Below, piece after piece: positions 52,365 to 61,379 of a stretch of DNA of 64,000 nucleotides (position 1 is its first letter; the number at the start of each line of letters is the position of its first letter). The translations under genes were made by a program, and so were the position numbers. A model generated the notes under the pieces. The model saw only the letters and a program-made list of their open reading frames with translations. It was not told the DNA's origin and made no database searches. The DNA is from Bradyrhizobium iriomotense (GTDB taxonomy: Bacteria > Pseudomonadota > Alphaproteobacteria > Rhizobiales > Xanthobacteraceae), in assembly GCF_018129405.1 (NCBI RefSeq), contig NZ_JAFCLP010000014.1, forward strand, positions 62,001-126,000, written 5' to 3'.

Positions 52365-52799
52365 ATGTGGAAGGCAGTTGTTGCAGGGTTGTGCGGAAGC
52401 ATCGCGCATTCCCTGCTGATGTATTTCAAATCTTGGGCTGGACTGCTTCCGTCATTCCAGCCCTACGAAAGTCTCCAGGCGACGCTGAGCCATGTAACCG
52501 GCACTGCAATCCATCCGGTGGTGCCTTGGCTACTTTCATTCCTGAATGGCTCAACCTTCGTCAGTTTCATCTTTGGACATCTTTATCGATGGCTGCCAGG
52601 CAACGTCGGTGCTATCAAAGGAATGATATACGGCGTGCTCGGATGGGCGATTATGGGACTGGTGTTCTTTCCTATGATCGGCCTTGGGCTATTCGCACTC
52701 CAGGTTGGACTTGGCATTTCACCCGCACTGTTCTCGCTGGCAATGCTCCTAATCTACAGTGTAACACTGGGCATGGTTTACGGCGCACTCAATTCCTGA
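52365..52799 (+). CDS. small membrane protein (DUF6789-like)
   Basis: A 144-residue protein with four hydrophobic helices: KAVVAGLCGSIAHSLLMYFK, AIHPVVPWLLSFLNGSTFVS, GAIKGMIYGVLGWAIMGLVF and a final LFSLAMLLIYSVTLGMVYGA. I place it in the DUF6789 group by look only. The start at MWKAVV has AGGCGATAGG before it; an ATG 18 bases earlier is open. It follows the DUF6064 remnant and FixK-type box, so it may be expressed from that promoter. The function is unknown. Confidence 0.65.
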   Translation: MWKAVVAGLCGSIAHSLLMYFKSWAGLLPSFQPYESLQATLSHVTGTAIHPVVPWLLSFLNGSTFVSFIFGHLYRWLPGNVGAIKGMIYGVLGWAIMGLVFFPMIGLGLFALQVGLGISPALFSLAMLLIYSVTLGMVYGALNS

Positions 52800-52848
52800 C
52801 TTGTTTGAATGTGATCAGCGCATGTCCAGCACCAGTACCGCGTCCCGC

Positions 52849-53484
52849 TCATCCGGTCGCGCCTGGCTCGTCCTTGGCGCCGAGCACGCCGAGCCGCTCG
52901 GCGATCCTGACCATTTCGACCACCGAACGGACCTGAAGCTTGTCCATGATCGCGCTCCGATGCGCCTTGATGGTCCGCTCGGTACTGCCGAGCTCGCGCG
53001 CGGCATGCTTGCTCGTCTTACCCTGGACGATGATCTGGAAGACTTGCCGCTGGCGCGGGGTGAGCGTCGAAAGCCGGTCCCGAAGTGCTTCCAGCTCGCC
53101 GTCGAGTTCGCGCGCATTGCGATGCCGCGCGATCGCGCGTGCGATAGCGCTTAAGAGATCATCCGCGCCAACAGGCTTGATGAAGAAGTCGTCCGCACCC
53201 GCCTTGATCGCCTTCACGGTGATGCTGACATCAGGATAAGCGCTCAGAAAGATGATGGGCAATGTCGAGCCGCGCTCGGTCAGGCGGCTCTGCAACTCGA
53301 GCCCGCTCATGCCCGGCATCCTGACATCCAGAAGAATGCAGCCCTTGCTTTCGTCGGGCTGCTGCTCCAGCAATTGCTGCGCCGATGCATAGGTGGCGAC
53401 GCGGTATCCGCTTGCCTCTAGAAATTGTTGGATGGCCGATAGGTACGATGCGTCGTCATCCACGACATGGACAATGCCGGGCAA
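52849..53484 (-). CDS. FixJ-family response regulator
   Basis: A 211-residue two-component regulator. Receiver domain 1-120 with VVDDD near the N-terminus, phosphoacceptor Asp53 in ILLDVRMPGMSG and KPV at about 103. The LuxR-type helix-turn-helix (about 145-205) contains LTPRQRQVFQIIVQGKTSK and STERTIKAHRSAIMDKLQV. It starts at TTG with GGAGA 5 bases upstream. FixJ relatives respond to oxygen or nitrogen-oxide kinases. No histidine kinase gene is adjacent, so the partner is elsewhere. Confidence 0.85.
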   Translation of the reverse strand: MPGIVHVVDDDASYLSAIQQFLEASGYRVATYASAQQLLEQQPDESKGCILLDVRMPGMSGLELQSRLTERGSTLPIIFLSAYPDVSITVKAIKAGADDFFIKPVGADDLLSAIARAIARHRNARELDGELEALRDRLSTLTPRQRQVFQIIVQGKTSKHAARELGSTERTIKAHRSAIMDKLQVRSVVEMVRIAERLGVLGAKDEPGATG

Positions 53485-53689
53485 TGAATTCTCCTGAACG
53501 AAAAGTAGCTGCTGTGCTTGCTTTTCTTGCTGTTGGTGCAGCGCCTTCTCGTCCGGTTATTCCCGGATCGCGTCGCTCTTGAATGGCAGTTACGTCCTGG
53601 CATCGCGAGGTGCAAATTAAATCTGGTACAACATGCGGCGGTGGACGTTGAGTGTGTCCTTTTGATCGCAAACGCGCGCGGACGCGAGC

Positions 53690-54301
53690 CTAGTTCGACG
53701 AAAGTCCGGTCCTCCGCCGCAAATCCGTAATTGCACGCAGAAAGCTGTCGGCCGGCGTCGTTTCCGGATCGATCAGCCGGTGCAGGCGAAAGCCGTCTTC
53801 GAGCGCGAGCACGACGGAGGCCATCCAGGGCGGGTTCACCGTGTCGCCCTTCGCGTTGCCCTTCAATGTCGCCTCGACGATGTCGGCGACGAGCTTGCGC
53901 CGCGCGCGCAGGCGTTTGGCAAGTTCCGGCCGCCGCTTCTCGGCGCGCGCGACGTAGAGGATCATCTCCATGTGAAGGAGGGGCGCGCGGCCGAGCGGAT
54001 CCTGCTTGCTGCGGTCCATCGACTTGAGTGCCGCGATGAAATCGTCGAGATTGTCGTGCTGGGCGAGGATGTCCATGTTGCGGCGGATCGACTGCGCGAC
54101 ATGGTCCTCGAGCATGGCGATGATCAGCTCGTCCTTGCTCTTGAAGTTGGAATAGAACGCGCCGCGGGTGAAACCCGCCGCAGCCGCGATCGCCTCGATG
54201 CTGGCGCCGCCGATGCCGTCCTCCTCGAACACGCGCGCGGCCGCCTCGAACAGCCTGTCGCGCGTATCGTCCCTGGTCGGCCTGGTTCTCACCCTTGACA
54301 T
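53690..54301 (-). CDS. TetR-family repressor, divergent from P450
   Basis: A 203-residue regulator. The N-terminal TetR helix-turn-helix reads TRDRLFEAAARVFEEDG, then IEAIAAAAGFTRGAFYSNFKSKDEL. The C-terminal ligand domain is helical (AALKSMDRSKQDPLGRAPLL). The gene starts 22 bases from a perfect 28-bp inverted repeat shared with the P450 promoter. It most likely represses itself and the P450 gene, released by a small hydrophobic ligand, perhaps the P450 substrate. Confidence 0.88.
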   Translation of the reverse strand: MSRVRTRPTRDDTRDRLFEAAARVFEEDGIGGASIEAIAAAAGFTRGAFYSNFKSKDELIIAMLEDHVAQSIRRNMDILAQHDNLDDFIAALKSMDRSKQDPLGRAPLLHMEMILYVARAEKRRPELAKRLRARRKLVADIVEATLKGNAKGDTVNPPWMASVVLALEDGFRLHRLIDPETTPADSFLRAITDLRRRTGLSSN

Positions 54302-54323
54302 CGGCGCAGCTTAGGGCAGAATG

Positions 54324-54351
54324 CAACTCGATACAACAATGTATCGAGTTG
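54324..54351. promoter_or_regulatory. perfect TetR-type operator CAACTCGATACA-N4-TGTATCGAGTTG
   Basis: Two perfect 12-bp arms separated by ACAA, 28 bp in total. It is centred between the divergent tetR (54301) and P450 (54433) starts. Length and symmetry are typical of TetR operators. Confidence 0.8.
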
Positions 54352-54432
54352 ACAATAAAAGGGGATGGTTACGCCGCGCGGGCAGGGGCTGCCGGCGTAT
54401 TCGTGTCATGCGGCAACCGGTTTGAGGTCACC

Positions 54433-55665
54433 ATGAACGAGCAAGTGCAGAACGCCGGCGGTGATCCGCTGTTCAATCCGCTGTCGCCGGACTTCATCCG
54501 CGATCCCTATCCGCACTACGACCGGCTGCGCGCAATCGACCCGATCCATGTGACGCCGTTCGGCCAGTTCGTCGCCAGCCGCCATGCCGATGTCAGCCTC
54601 GTGATGCGCGACAAGCGCTTCGGCAAGGATTTCGCCGAGCGCTCCAGGCGCCGCTACAGTGAAAAGATCATGGACGAGCCGGTCTTTCGGAATCTGGGCC
54701 ACACGATGCTCCAGGCCGATCCGCCGGATCACACCCGTTTGCGCGGCCTCGTGGTGAAGGCCTTCACCGCGCGGCGCGTGGAGGACATGCGGCCGCGAAT
54801 CCAGGAAGTCGTCGATCAGACCCTCGATGCGATGGTCGATCGCGGCCAGATGGACCTGATCAGGGATTTCGCCTTCCGTCTGCCGGTCACGATCATCTGC
54901 GACATGCTTGGTATCCCGGAAGAGCACCGCGAGGGGTTCCACAAGGGCTCGAGCGATGGTGTGCGGATCCTGGATCCTGTCCCCTTGACGCCGGACGAGA
55001 TCAAGCAGGGCAACGCGCGCAACCTGATGGCGCAGATGTATTTCCAGCAATTGTTCGAACTGCGTCGCCGCAATCCCGGCGACGACCTCACCACGCAGCT
55101 GGTGCAGGCCGAGGAGGACGGCAACAAGCTCACCAACGAGGAATTGACCGCGAACATCATGCTGCTGTTCGTCGCCGGGCACGAGACCACCGTCAATCTG
55201 ATCGGCAATGGCTTGCTCGCGCTGCACCGCAATCCGGACCAGCTCGCGCTGCTGAAGGCGCGGCCGGAGCTGATGACGAACGCGATCGAGGAATTTTTGC
55301 GCTACGATTCCTCGGTGCAGATGACCGGGCGGGTCGCGCTGGAGGACATCGAGGATCTCGGCGGCAGGCAGATCCCCAAGGGCGAGACGGTGCTGTGCCT
55401 GCTCGGCTCGGCCAACCGCGATCCGGCGGTCTACCCCGATCGCCCCGACCGGCTCGACGTCACCCGGGCGAACGTCAAGCCGCTGTCGTTCGGCGGCGGC
55501 ATCCATTTCTGCCTGGGGGCCCAGCTGGCGCGGATCGAGGCCGAGATCGCCATTGCCACGCTGTTGCGGCGGCTGCCCAACCTGCGCATCGACGACGTCG
55601 AGAACCCGAAATGGCGGCCGACCTTCGTGCTGCGCGGCCTGACGCAGCTTCCGGCGAGTTGGTAG
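54433..55665 (+). CDS. cytochrome P450
   Basis: A 410-residue soluble bacterial P450. I-helix oxygen-activation motif AGHETT (about 248), K-helix ExxR in IEEFLRYDS, and the heme loop FGGGIHFCLGAQLARIE with Cys360 as iron ligand. N-terminal FNPLSPDFIRDPYPHYDRLR is typical of bacterial class I enzymes. It needs ferredoxin and reductase partners, not encoded nearby. ATG 54433 was chosen because family members start near it; the frame is open 46 codons upstream through the operator region. The ligand and substrate are unknown. Confidence 0.9.
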   Translation: MNEQVQNAGGDPLFNPLSPDFIRDPYPHYDRLRAIDPIHVTPFGQFVASRHADVSLVMRDKRFGKDFAERSRRRYSEKIMDEPVFRNLGHTMLQADPPDHTRLRGLVVKAFTARRVEDMRPRIQEVVDQTLDAMVDRGQMDLIRDFAFRLPVTIICDMLGIPEEHREGFHKGSSDGVRILDPVPLTPDEIKQGNARNLMAQMYFQQLFELRRRNPGDDLTTQLVQAEEDGNKLTNEELTANIMLLFVAGHETTVNLIGNGLLALHRNPDQLALLKARPELMTNAIEEFLRYDSSVQMTGRVALEDIEDLGGRQIPKGETVLCLLGSANRDPAVYPDRPDRLDVTRANVKPLSFGGGIHFCLGAQLARIEAEIAIATLLRRLPNLRIDDVENPKWRPTFVLRGLTQLPASW

Positions 55666-55692
55666 GAGTCGGCATCGCCTCTGCAAGCGCAG

Positions 55693-55800
55693 ACCCTCAT
55701 CCTGAGGGCCCGCGAAGCGGGCGTCTCGAAGGATGGCCGCAGGCGAGAACCGGGCCTCCATGGTTCGAGACGGCGCTGCGCGCCTCCTCACCATGAGGGT
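55693..55800. repeat. dispersed palindromic repeat (ACCCTCATCCTGAGGGCCCG family)
   Basis: It starts ACCCTCATCCTGAGGGCC, includes GCGAAGCGGGCGTCTCGAAGGATGG, and ends CTCACCATGAGGGT. The reverse complement of its left part is the element split by the IS at 22278/23912. It lies between the P450 and AsmA genes. Confidence 0.75.
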
Positions 55801-55954
55801 CTCCCCAGCGTTAACCTCCGCGCGCAACAGTCGCTGTGACTTCGCCACACTTCCCTCTATATAAGGGGCTGTTCCGGCGCGCCTGAAGCCTCAAGGCCAA
55901 GGTTTGCAGGGGCCAAGGTTTGGCCCGGGTGCCGGTTTGGCCGAGGGGAGACCC

Positions 55955-58900
55955 GTGCAGACGACGCTGCTCGGATTGGCGATTGCCTTCATCTTAGCGC
56001 TGCTGGCCGCGCTGATCGGGCCTTACTTCATCGACTGGAACCAGTTCAGGCCCCAGTTCGAGGCGGAGGCCGGCCGGATCATCGGCGTACCGGTGCGGGT
56101 GGCGGGCGAGCTCGACGCGCGGCTCCTGCCGGCGCCGACCTTGCGGCTGCGCTCCGTGACCTTCGGCGGCAACAACGATCTCGGCCGGCTGCGCGCCGAC
56201 AAGCTCGACGTCGAGTTCAGCCTGGGCTCCCTCATGCGCGGCGAATGGCGCGCCACCGAGCTGACCGTGGGCGGCATGGCGGTCGATCTCGGCCTCGATG
56301 CGCGCGGGCGGGTCGACCTGCCGTCCACCGCGAGCGGCAGCTTCAACCTGGCCTCGCTCGCCATCGAGCGGCTGAATCTCACCGGGCGTGTCGCGCTGCA
56401 TGATGCCGCCAGCCGTTCGACGCTGGAGCTGACCGACATCGCATTCTCCGGCGACGTCCGCTCGCTCGCCGGCTCGGTGCGCGGCGACGGCAGTTTCAAG
56501 GTATCAGGCACGCGCTATCCGTTCCGCATCTCCTCCGGCCCGAGCGCCGACGGCAGCGCCACGCGTCTGCATCTCAACGTCGATCCCGGCGAGCGCGCGA
56601 TCCTGGCCGATCTCGAAGGCGTGCTCGCCTTCGAAGGCCGCCAGCCGAAATTCGACGGCGCGTTGACGCTCGCCGTGCCCGCGGCGAAGAAGCCCGGCGA
56701 GGCGGGGCCGACGCCGTGGAAGCTCACCGCAAAACTCAAGGCCGACCCGGCCGGCGCCAGGTTCGACCAGATCGATGCGAGCATCGGCACCGATGACAAC
56801 GCATTGAAAGCCGGCGGCGTCGGCGAGCTCAGGTTCGGTGCTTCGCCTTTGCTGCGCGCGGTGCTGTCGGCCCGCCAGATCGATGCCGACAGGCTGGCGG
56901 CGAAAAACGATTCCGAGCCGCTGCGCATCCTGCCGGCGCTGCGCGCTGGCCTCGCCGCGATCCCGCAGGCGCCGATCCCGGCGCAGATCGAGTTCAACTC
57001 CGACCAGATCATGCTCGGTGGCCGCCCGCTCCAGAACATCGCGGCGGAGCTTGCGACCGACGGCCGGTCCTGGACCTTCCGGCGGCTCGAGTTGCGCGCG
57101 CCGGGCATGACGCAGCTCTCGCTCAACGGCGCGACGCCGGGCGCCGACAGTTTCAGCGGCCGCCTCAACGTCGAGTCGTCCGATCCCGATACGCTGGTGG
57201 CCTGGCTCCAGGGCCGCAGCGAGATCAACCGCCGCAGCACGCGGCCGCTGCGCCTTGCCGGCGACGTGACGATCGCCGCCAACCATCTCGCCGTCGACAG
57301 GCTGAAGGCCGAGATCGAGGGCGGTGCCGTCGAGGGGCGAATTGCCTTCGTCCAGACCGGCGCGAGCAAGGGCTCGCGGATCGACGCCGAGCTGAAGGCC
57401 GACCGGCTCGATCTCGATGCCGCCGCGAGTTTTGTCCGCGCGCTGGCGGGGCCGCAAGGTGAATGGCCGGAGGAAGCAAAGCTGTCGCTCGATGTCGGCC
57501 GCGCCATCTCTGCCGGCCAGGAGCTGCGGCCGTTCGCGGCAAAGCTCGGCTACTCGCCGGCGTCGCTGTCGCTGGAGCAGTTGCGGTTCGGCCAGACCAG
57601 CGGCGTGACCACGGAAGCGAGCGGCAGCTTCGACCGCACCAGGGCCACCGGCAAGCTCGCGCTGAAATCCTCAGGCAACTCGCTGCGCGAGCTCACTGCG
57701 CTGATCGAGCCGCTTGCGCCGTCGGTGCGCGCGCGCTTCGATGCGCTCCCGGCACTGCCGGGCGCAACCCGCCTGAAGCTCGACCTCAGCCTCGACAGGA
57801 GCGCCGAGCATGCCGATCGCAGCGACGCCCGCGCCGTGCTCGATCTCGACGCGCCGCAGCTCAAGGCCAATGCGACGCTGGCCGCGCAGACACCGGTAGC
57901 AGCCGTCAACGGCATCGATCTCGACAAATTGCGGAGCAGCGACTTCACGCTGGATTCCAAACTGTCGACCCCGCAGGCCGGCGCATTGCTGGCCCTGCTC
58001 GGGCTCGATCGCGTGGTGGCCGCAGGCGAGGGCGCTTCGCAGTTCGAGGGCCGCTTGAGCGGTGCCTGGCGCCGGCCGCTGCAATTGAACGCAAAAATCA
58101 GTGGCGGCGGATTGGATGCGGATGCGCAAGGGACTGTCGAACTGTCGGAGCCCAAGGCCAGCGTGAATCTGCGCGTGCGCAACGTCAACCTCGCGCCGCT
58201 GTTCGGGACCGGTTCGGCCGACAAATCCGCGCAGAGCGTCAGCCTGTCCTCGCGCCTCACGCTCTCCGGCAACCGCCTGACCTTCGACGATCTCGACAGC
58301 AGCGCAGGCAGCTCGCGTCTGCGCGGGCGTCTCGCGGTCACGCTCGATCAGGAGAAGAGCGTCGACGGCGAGGTCGGTCTCGATACGCTCGACCTTGGGC
58401 CTGCGTTTGCGATGGCGATCGGCGCGGCGGGACGCGATGCGGGCGAGCCGCTCAGCGCGGGGCTGCTCGGTGGCTGGCGCGGCCGCATTGCCTTTCAGGC
58501 GTTGCGCGGCACGATGCCCGGCGGCATCGAGCTGCGCCCGTTCGGCGGCACGATCCGCAGCGACGGCCAGTCGCTCGCGCTCGATGGCCTCAAGGGCGGC
58601 GTCGGCGGCGGCGAGATGTCGGCGAGCTTTGACGCGCGCAATGGCGCCAATGGCCTGGCACTGAACGCGCGGATCGAGCTCGGCAATGTCGATGCGACCG
58701 TGCTGCGCTACCGCGATCTCGCGCTGCCGAAGGGACGGGCGTCGGTGCAAATGGCACTGACCAGCCAGGGCCGCAGCGTCGCGGCGCTCACCGGCGCGCT
58801 CGCCGGCAACGGCACCGTGACGCTCGAATCCGCCGAAATCTCCGGCCTCAATCCGCGCGCCTTCGAGATTGCCATCCGCGCCAGCGACGGCGGCCAGGTC

Positions 58901-59599
58901 AGTGACGACAACCGCCTGCGGCAGCTGGTCGAGCCGGCGCTGGCGGCCGGTCCGATCGCGGTCGCCTCGGCGCAGATCCCGTTCACGATCCGCGACGGAC
59001 GGCTGCGGGTCGGCGCGACGCCGCTGGAGGCCAAGAACGCGCGCGCCATCGTCTCCGGCGGCTACGACATTCCCGCCGACCAGGCCGACATCCGTGCCAG
59101 CCTGACGCCGATCATGACCGGGCTCTCCGGTGCACCGCCCGAGATCCAGCTGTTTGCGGCAGGTCCCCCCGATAGACTGAGCCGCACCGTCGACCTCGCG
59201 CCGCTGTCGTCATGGCTTGCGGTGCGCACGATCGATCGCGAGACGCGCCGTCTCGATGCGATCGAGCGCGGTGAGCCGCCGCCGGCAACCGCCGCGCTGC
59301 CGACGCTGGTCTCTCCGGATGCCGCGCCCGAGCAGGTGCCGGCCAATGTGCCGCTGCCGGGCCAGGACCCGCGCCGCGCGCCGCCGCCCAAGAAGGCCGC
59401 GCCGACGCCGAAGGCGCCGCAGGCCGCGCCCGCCGCGCCAAGCCCTCCGCTCACAAGCCCTCCACTTGCGAGCCCGCCGCTCGCAAGCCAGCAGGTCGCG
59501 CCATTGCCGCCGCCGATCGAGGTGCGGCCGGCGCCGGGCCCTCCGCCCGCAAAGCCCAAGCCGAAGCCGCCGCTGGTGCTGACGCCGCAGAATCCGTGA
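55955..59599 (+). CDS. AsmA-family protein
   Basis: A 1214-residue protein starting at GTG with GAGGGGAG upstream. An N-terminal hydrophobic anchor (LLGLAIAFILALLAALIGPYF) is followed by the AsmA N-domain (IDWNQFRPQFEAEAGRIIGVPVRV, AELDARLLPAPTLRLRSVTFGG) and a long beta-rich body of repeating-groove type (about 130-1110, with DGRLRVGATPLEAKNARAIV near the end). The C-terminal 100 residues are Pro/Ala/Lys-rich and probably disordered. Family members bridge the periplasm and move phospholipids to the outer membrane. It is single-copy in the window and monocistronic. Confidence 0.85.
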   Translation: MQTTLLGLAIAFILALLAALIGPYFIDWNQFRPQFEAEAGRIIGVPVRVAGELDARLLPAPTLRLRSVTFGGNNDLGRLRADKLDVEFSLGSLMRGEWRATELTVGGMAVDLGLDARGRVDLPSTASGSFNLASLAIERLNLTGRVALHDAASRSTLELTDIAFSGDVRSLAGSVRGDGSFKVSGTRYPFRISSGPSADGSATRLHLNVDPGERAILADLEGVLAFEGRQPKFDGALTLAVPAAKKPGEAGPTPWKLTAKLKADPAGARFDQIDASIGTDDNALKAGGVGELRFGASPLLRAVLSARQIDADRLAAKNDSEPLRILPALRAGLAAIPQAPIPAQIEFNSDQIMLGGRPLQNIAAELATDGRSWTFRRLELRAPGMTQLSLNGATPGADSFSGRLNVESSDPDTLVAWLQGRSEINRRSTRPLRLAGDVTIAANHLAVDRLKAEIEGGAVEGRIAFVQTGASKGSRIDAELKADRLDLDAAASFVRALAGPQGEWPEEAKLSLDVGRAISAGQELRPFAAKLGYSPASLSLEQLRFGQTSGVTTEASGSFDRTRATGKLALKSSGNSLRELTALIEPLAPSVRARFDALPALPGATRLKLDLSLDRSAEHADRSDARAVLDLDAPQLKANATLAAQTPVAAVNGIDLDKLRSSDFTLDSKLSTPQAGALLALLGLDRVVAAGEGASQFEGRLSGAWRRPLQLNAKISGGGLDADAQGTVELSEPKASVNLRVRNVNLAPLFGTGSADKSAQSVSLSSRLTLSGNRLTFDDLDSSAGSSRLRGRLAVTLDQEKSVDGEVGLDTLDLGPAFAMAIGAAGRDAGEPLSAGLLGGWRGRIAFQALRGTMPGGIELRPFGGTIRSDGQSLALDGLKGGVGGGEMSASFDARNGANGLALNARIELGNVDATVLRYRDLALPKGRASVQMALTSQGRSVAALTGALAGNGTVTLESAEISGLNPRAFEIAIRASDGGQVSDDNRLRQLVEPALAAGPIAVASAQIPFTIRDGRLRVGATPLEAKNARAIVSGGYDIPADQADIRASLTPIMTGLSGAPPEIQLFAAGPPDRLSRTVDLAPLSSWLAVRTIDRETRRLDAIERGEPPPATAALPTLVSPDAAPEQVPANVPLPGQDPRRAPPPKKAAPTPKAPQAAPAAPSPPLTSPPLASPPLASQQVAPLPPPIEVRPAPGPPPAKPKPKPPLVLTPQNP

Positions 59600-59630
59600 T
59601 GCGACGGTGCTCCCCGCAGCGCTCGATGGT

Positions 59631-59655
59631 CACCTCTTCCTAGCGGGAAGAGGTG
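59631..59655 (+). terminator. hairpin after the AsmA gene
   Basis: A perfect 10-bp stem CACCTCTTCC (59631-59640) / GGAAGAGGTG (59646-59655) with a TAGCG loop, 31 bases after the AsmA stop. No T-run follows, so termination strength is uncertain. Confidence 0.45.
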
Positions 59656-59840
59656 TAGCAGCTTGCCGGCCGGTTAACGCATTCCCTCGCATTTGAATGA
59701 ATTTTCGTCGGCAAAACTGATTTGCCGATTTTACCGAATTCTCGCGTTTCATCTCTAGCGTTGGATCCCAGAGGAATTCGGCGTCGCGCCGAGCAGGCGG
59801 GACGACTCGCCAAAGAACGACCAAGAACTGGGGTATCGAG

Positions 59841-60965
59841 ATGAACGCGGCGAAATCGCTTCTACAGGATCTGGACGACGCGATCGCGCGCGGCACCGAC
59901 GAAAGCCGGGCACGCGCGTTGTGGCATGCGACCGACATTCTGATCACCGGCCGCTACAGCGACGACGAGATCAGCATGTTCGGCGAGGTGATCGGCCGGC
60001 TCGCCGACGAGATCGAGGTCGCCGCCCGCGTGCAGCTGTCCGAACTGATGTCGGCCTGCGACCACGCTCCGCTCAACGTCATCGAGAAGCTCGCCTTCGA
60101 CGACGCCATCGAGGTCGCCGGCCCCGTGCTGCGCGATTCCACCCGGATCGACGAGAAGGTTCTGGTCGAGAGCGCCCTGACCAAGGGCCAGGCGCATCTG
60201 CTCGCGATCTCCCAGCGCCAGTCGATCGGCGAGGCCGTGACCGACGTGCTGGTCAAGCGTGGCAACCATGAGGTCGTGACGTCGGTTGCGAAGAACGAGG
60301 GCGCCCGCTTCTCCGGCTCGGGCCTGCTGCACATGGTCCGCCGCGCCGAGGGCGATTCGATCCTCGCCGAGCAGCTCGGCCTGCGCAAGGACGTGCCGCG
60401 CCACATCTTCCAGCAACTGATCTCGAAGGCGTCGGAAGACGTCCGCCGCCGCCTCGAGACCGAGCGCCCCGAGATGATGGCGCAGATCCAGAGCTCGGTG
60501 ACCGAGGTCACCGGCGATCTTCAGTCCAAGTTCGGTCCGTCCTCGCGCAGCTATTTCGTTGCCAAGCGCGTGGTGACGACGCAGTACCGCCAGGGCAACC
60601 TCAACCAGGATTCGATCTCGAATTATGCGCGCCAGCACCGCTTCGACGAAGTGCAGATCGGCCTGTCGCTGCTGTCGGCGCTGCCGGTCGACGTGATCGA
60701 GCGCGCGCTGATGGACCGCAACCGCGAGATGATCCTGGTGCTGTGCAAGGCGCTCGACTTCTCCTGGGACACCACCATGTCGCTGCTGTTCCTCGGTGCC
60801 AAGGATCATCTGATCACCGCGCGCGACCTCCAGGACAATGAGCGCGAATACGGCCGGCTCAAGATCGAGACGTCGCGCAGCATTCTGAAATTCTACCAGT
60901 CGCGCAAGAACAGCGCGGGTGCCGATTCCGCTTCGGGCCGTCAGCCCGAGCTCCAGGTTCACTGA
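59841..60965 (+). CDS. DUF2336 domain-containing protein
   Basis: A 374-residue protein common in rhizobia. Recognisable blocks: ARALWHATDILITGRYSDDEISMFGEVIGRLADEIE, APLNVIEKLAFDDAIEVAGPVL, ESALTKGQAHLLAISQRQS and RVVTTQYRQGNLNQDSISNYA. It is largely alpha-helical and soluble, with no catalytic motif I can identify. The start is preceded by GGGGTATCGAG. The family is of unknown function. It is followed after 42 bases by a small gene on the same strand and probably cotranscribed. Confidence 0.85.
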   Translation: MNAAKSLLQDLDDAIARGTDESRARALWHATDILITGRYSDDEISMFGEVIGRLADEIEVAARVQLSELMSACDHAPLNVIEKLAFDDAIEVAGPVLRDSTRIDEKVLVESALTKGQAHLLAISQRQSIGEAVTDVLVKRGNHEVVTSVAKNEGARFSGSGLLHMVRRAEGDSILAEQLGLRKDVPRHIFQQLISKASEDVRRRLETERPEMMAQIQSSVTEVTGDLQSKFGPSSRSYFVAKRVVTTQYRQGNLNQDSISNYARQHRFDEVQIGLSLLSALPVDVIERALMDRNREMILVLCKALDFSWDTTMSLLFLGAKDHLITARDLQDNEREYGRLKIETSRSILKFYQSRKNSAGADSASGRQPELQVH

Positions 60966-61007
60966 ACAGGTTCACCGAGCGGGAATTCGAGAGGGGAGTA
61001 TTTGCAG

Positions 61008-61250
61008 ATGTTGCCTCAATTCGGCACCGCGGTTCGCAAGAAGAGCCTCGACAAGGTCGTCGCCACAGACATCGGCGGCGGGGCACCGGACAAGGCCTCG
61101 GTGGACGCCGCCTGGCTCGTGCTCGAAGCCGCCAACGACCTCGGCGACCACGCCGCGATCGAGGCCTGCCGCCGCGTCATCGATGCCGAACTGAACGGCA
61201 CGGTGGCCCGCAGCTCGGACGTCGATCTCGTGGTGGGATATTTCCGGTAA
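61008..61250 (+). CDS. small hypothetical protein downstream of DUF2336 (80 residues)
   Basis: It reads MLPQFGTAVRKKSLDKVVAT, PDKASVDAAWLVLEAANDLG and CRRVIDAELNGTVARSSDVDLVV. The sequence is helical, with a conserved-looking two-helix core, but I do not recognise the family. ATG 61008 has GAGGGGAG 9 bases upstream; TTG 61002 is an alternative. It is probably the second gene of the DUF2336 operon, and a dispersed repeat follows 7 bases after its stop. Confidence 0.65.
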   Translation: MLPQFGTAVRKKSLDKVVATDIGGGAPDKASVDAAWLVLEAANDLGDHAAIEACRRVIDAELNGTVARSSDVDLVVGYFR

Positions 61251-61257
61251 GATTTTC

Positions 61258-61344
61258 GTAGCCCGGATGGAGCGAAGCGCAATCCGGGGTCCTTCTCGCG
61301 CGGACACGGTGGTCCCGGATTACGCTGCGCTCCATCCGGGCTAC
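61258..61344. repeat. dispersed palindromic repeat (GTAGCCCGGATGGAGCG family)
   Basis: It starts GTAGCCCGGATGGAGCGAAGC and ends TGCGCTCCATCCGGGCTAC, forming a long hairpin; inner arms AATCCGGG / CCCGGATT. Same family as 15038-15106. A half copy of the CGTCATTGCGAGCG repeat follows at about 61350-61376, so two elements lie back to back. Confidence 0.8.
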
Positions 61345-61379
61345 ACACCGTCATTGCGAGCGCAGCGAAGCAATTTCTC

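Noticed and set aside
57463-58632. 389-codon open frame within the AsmA gene
   Set aside because: Out-of-frame shadow, extremely Arg/Ala-rich, without a domain.
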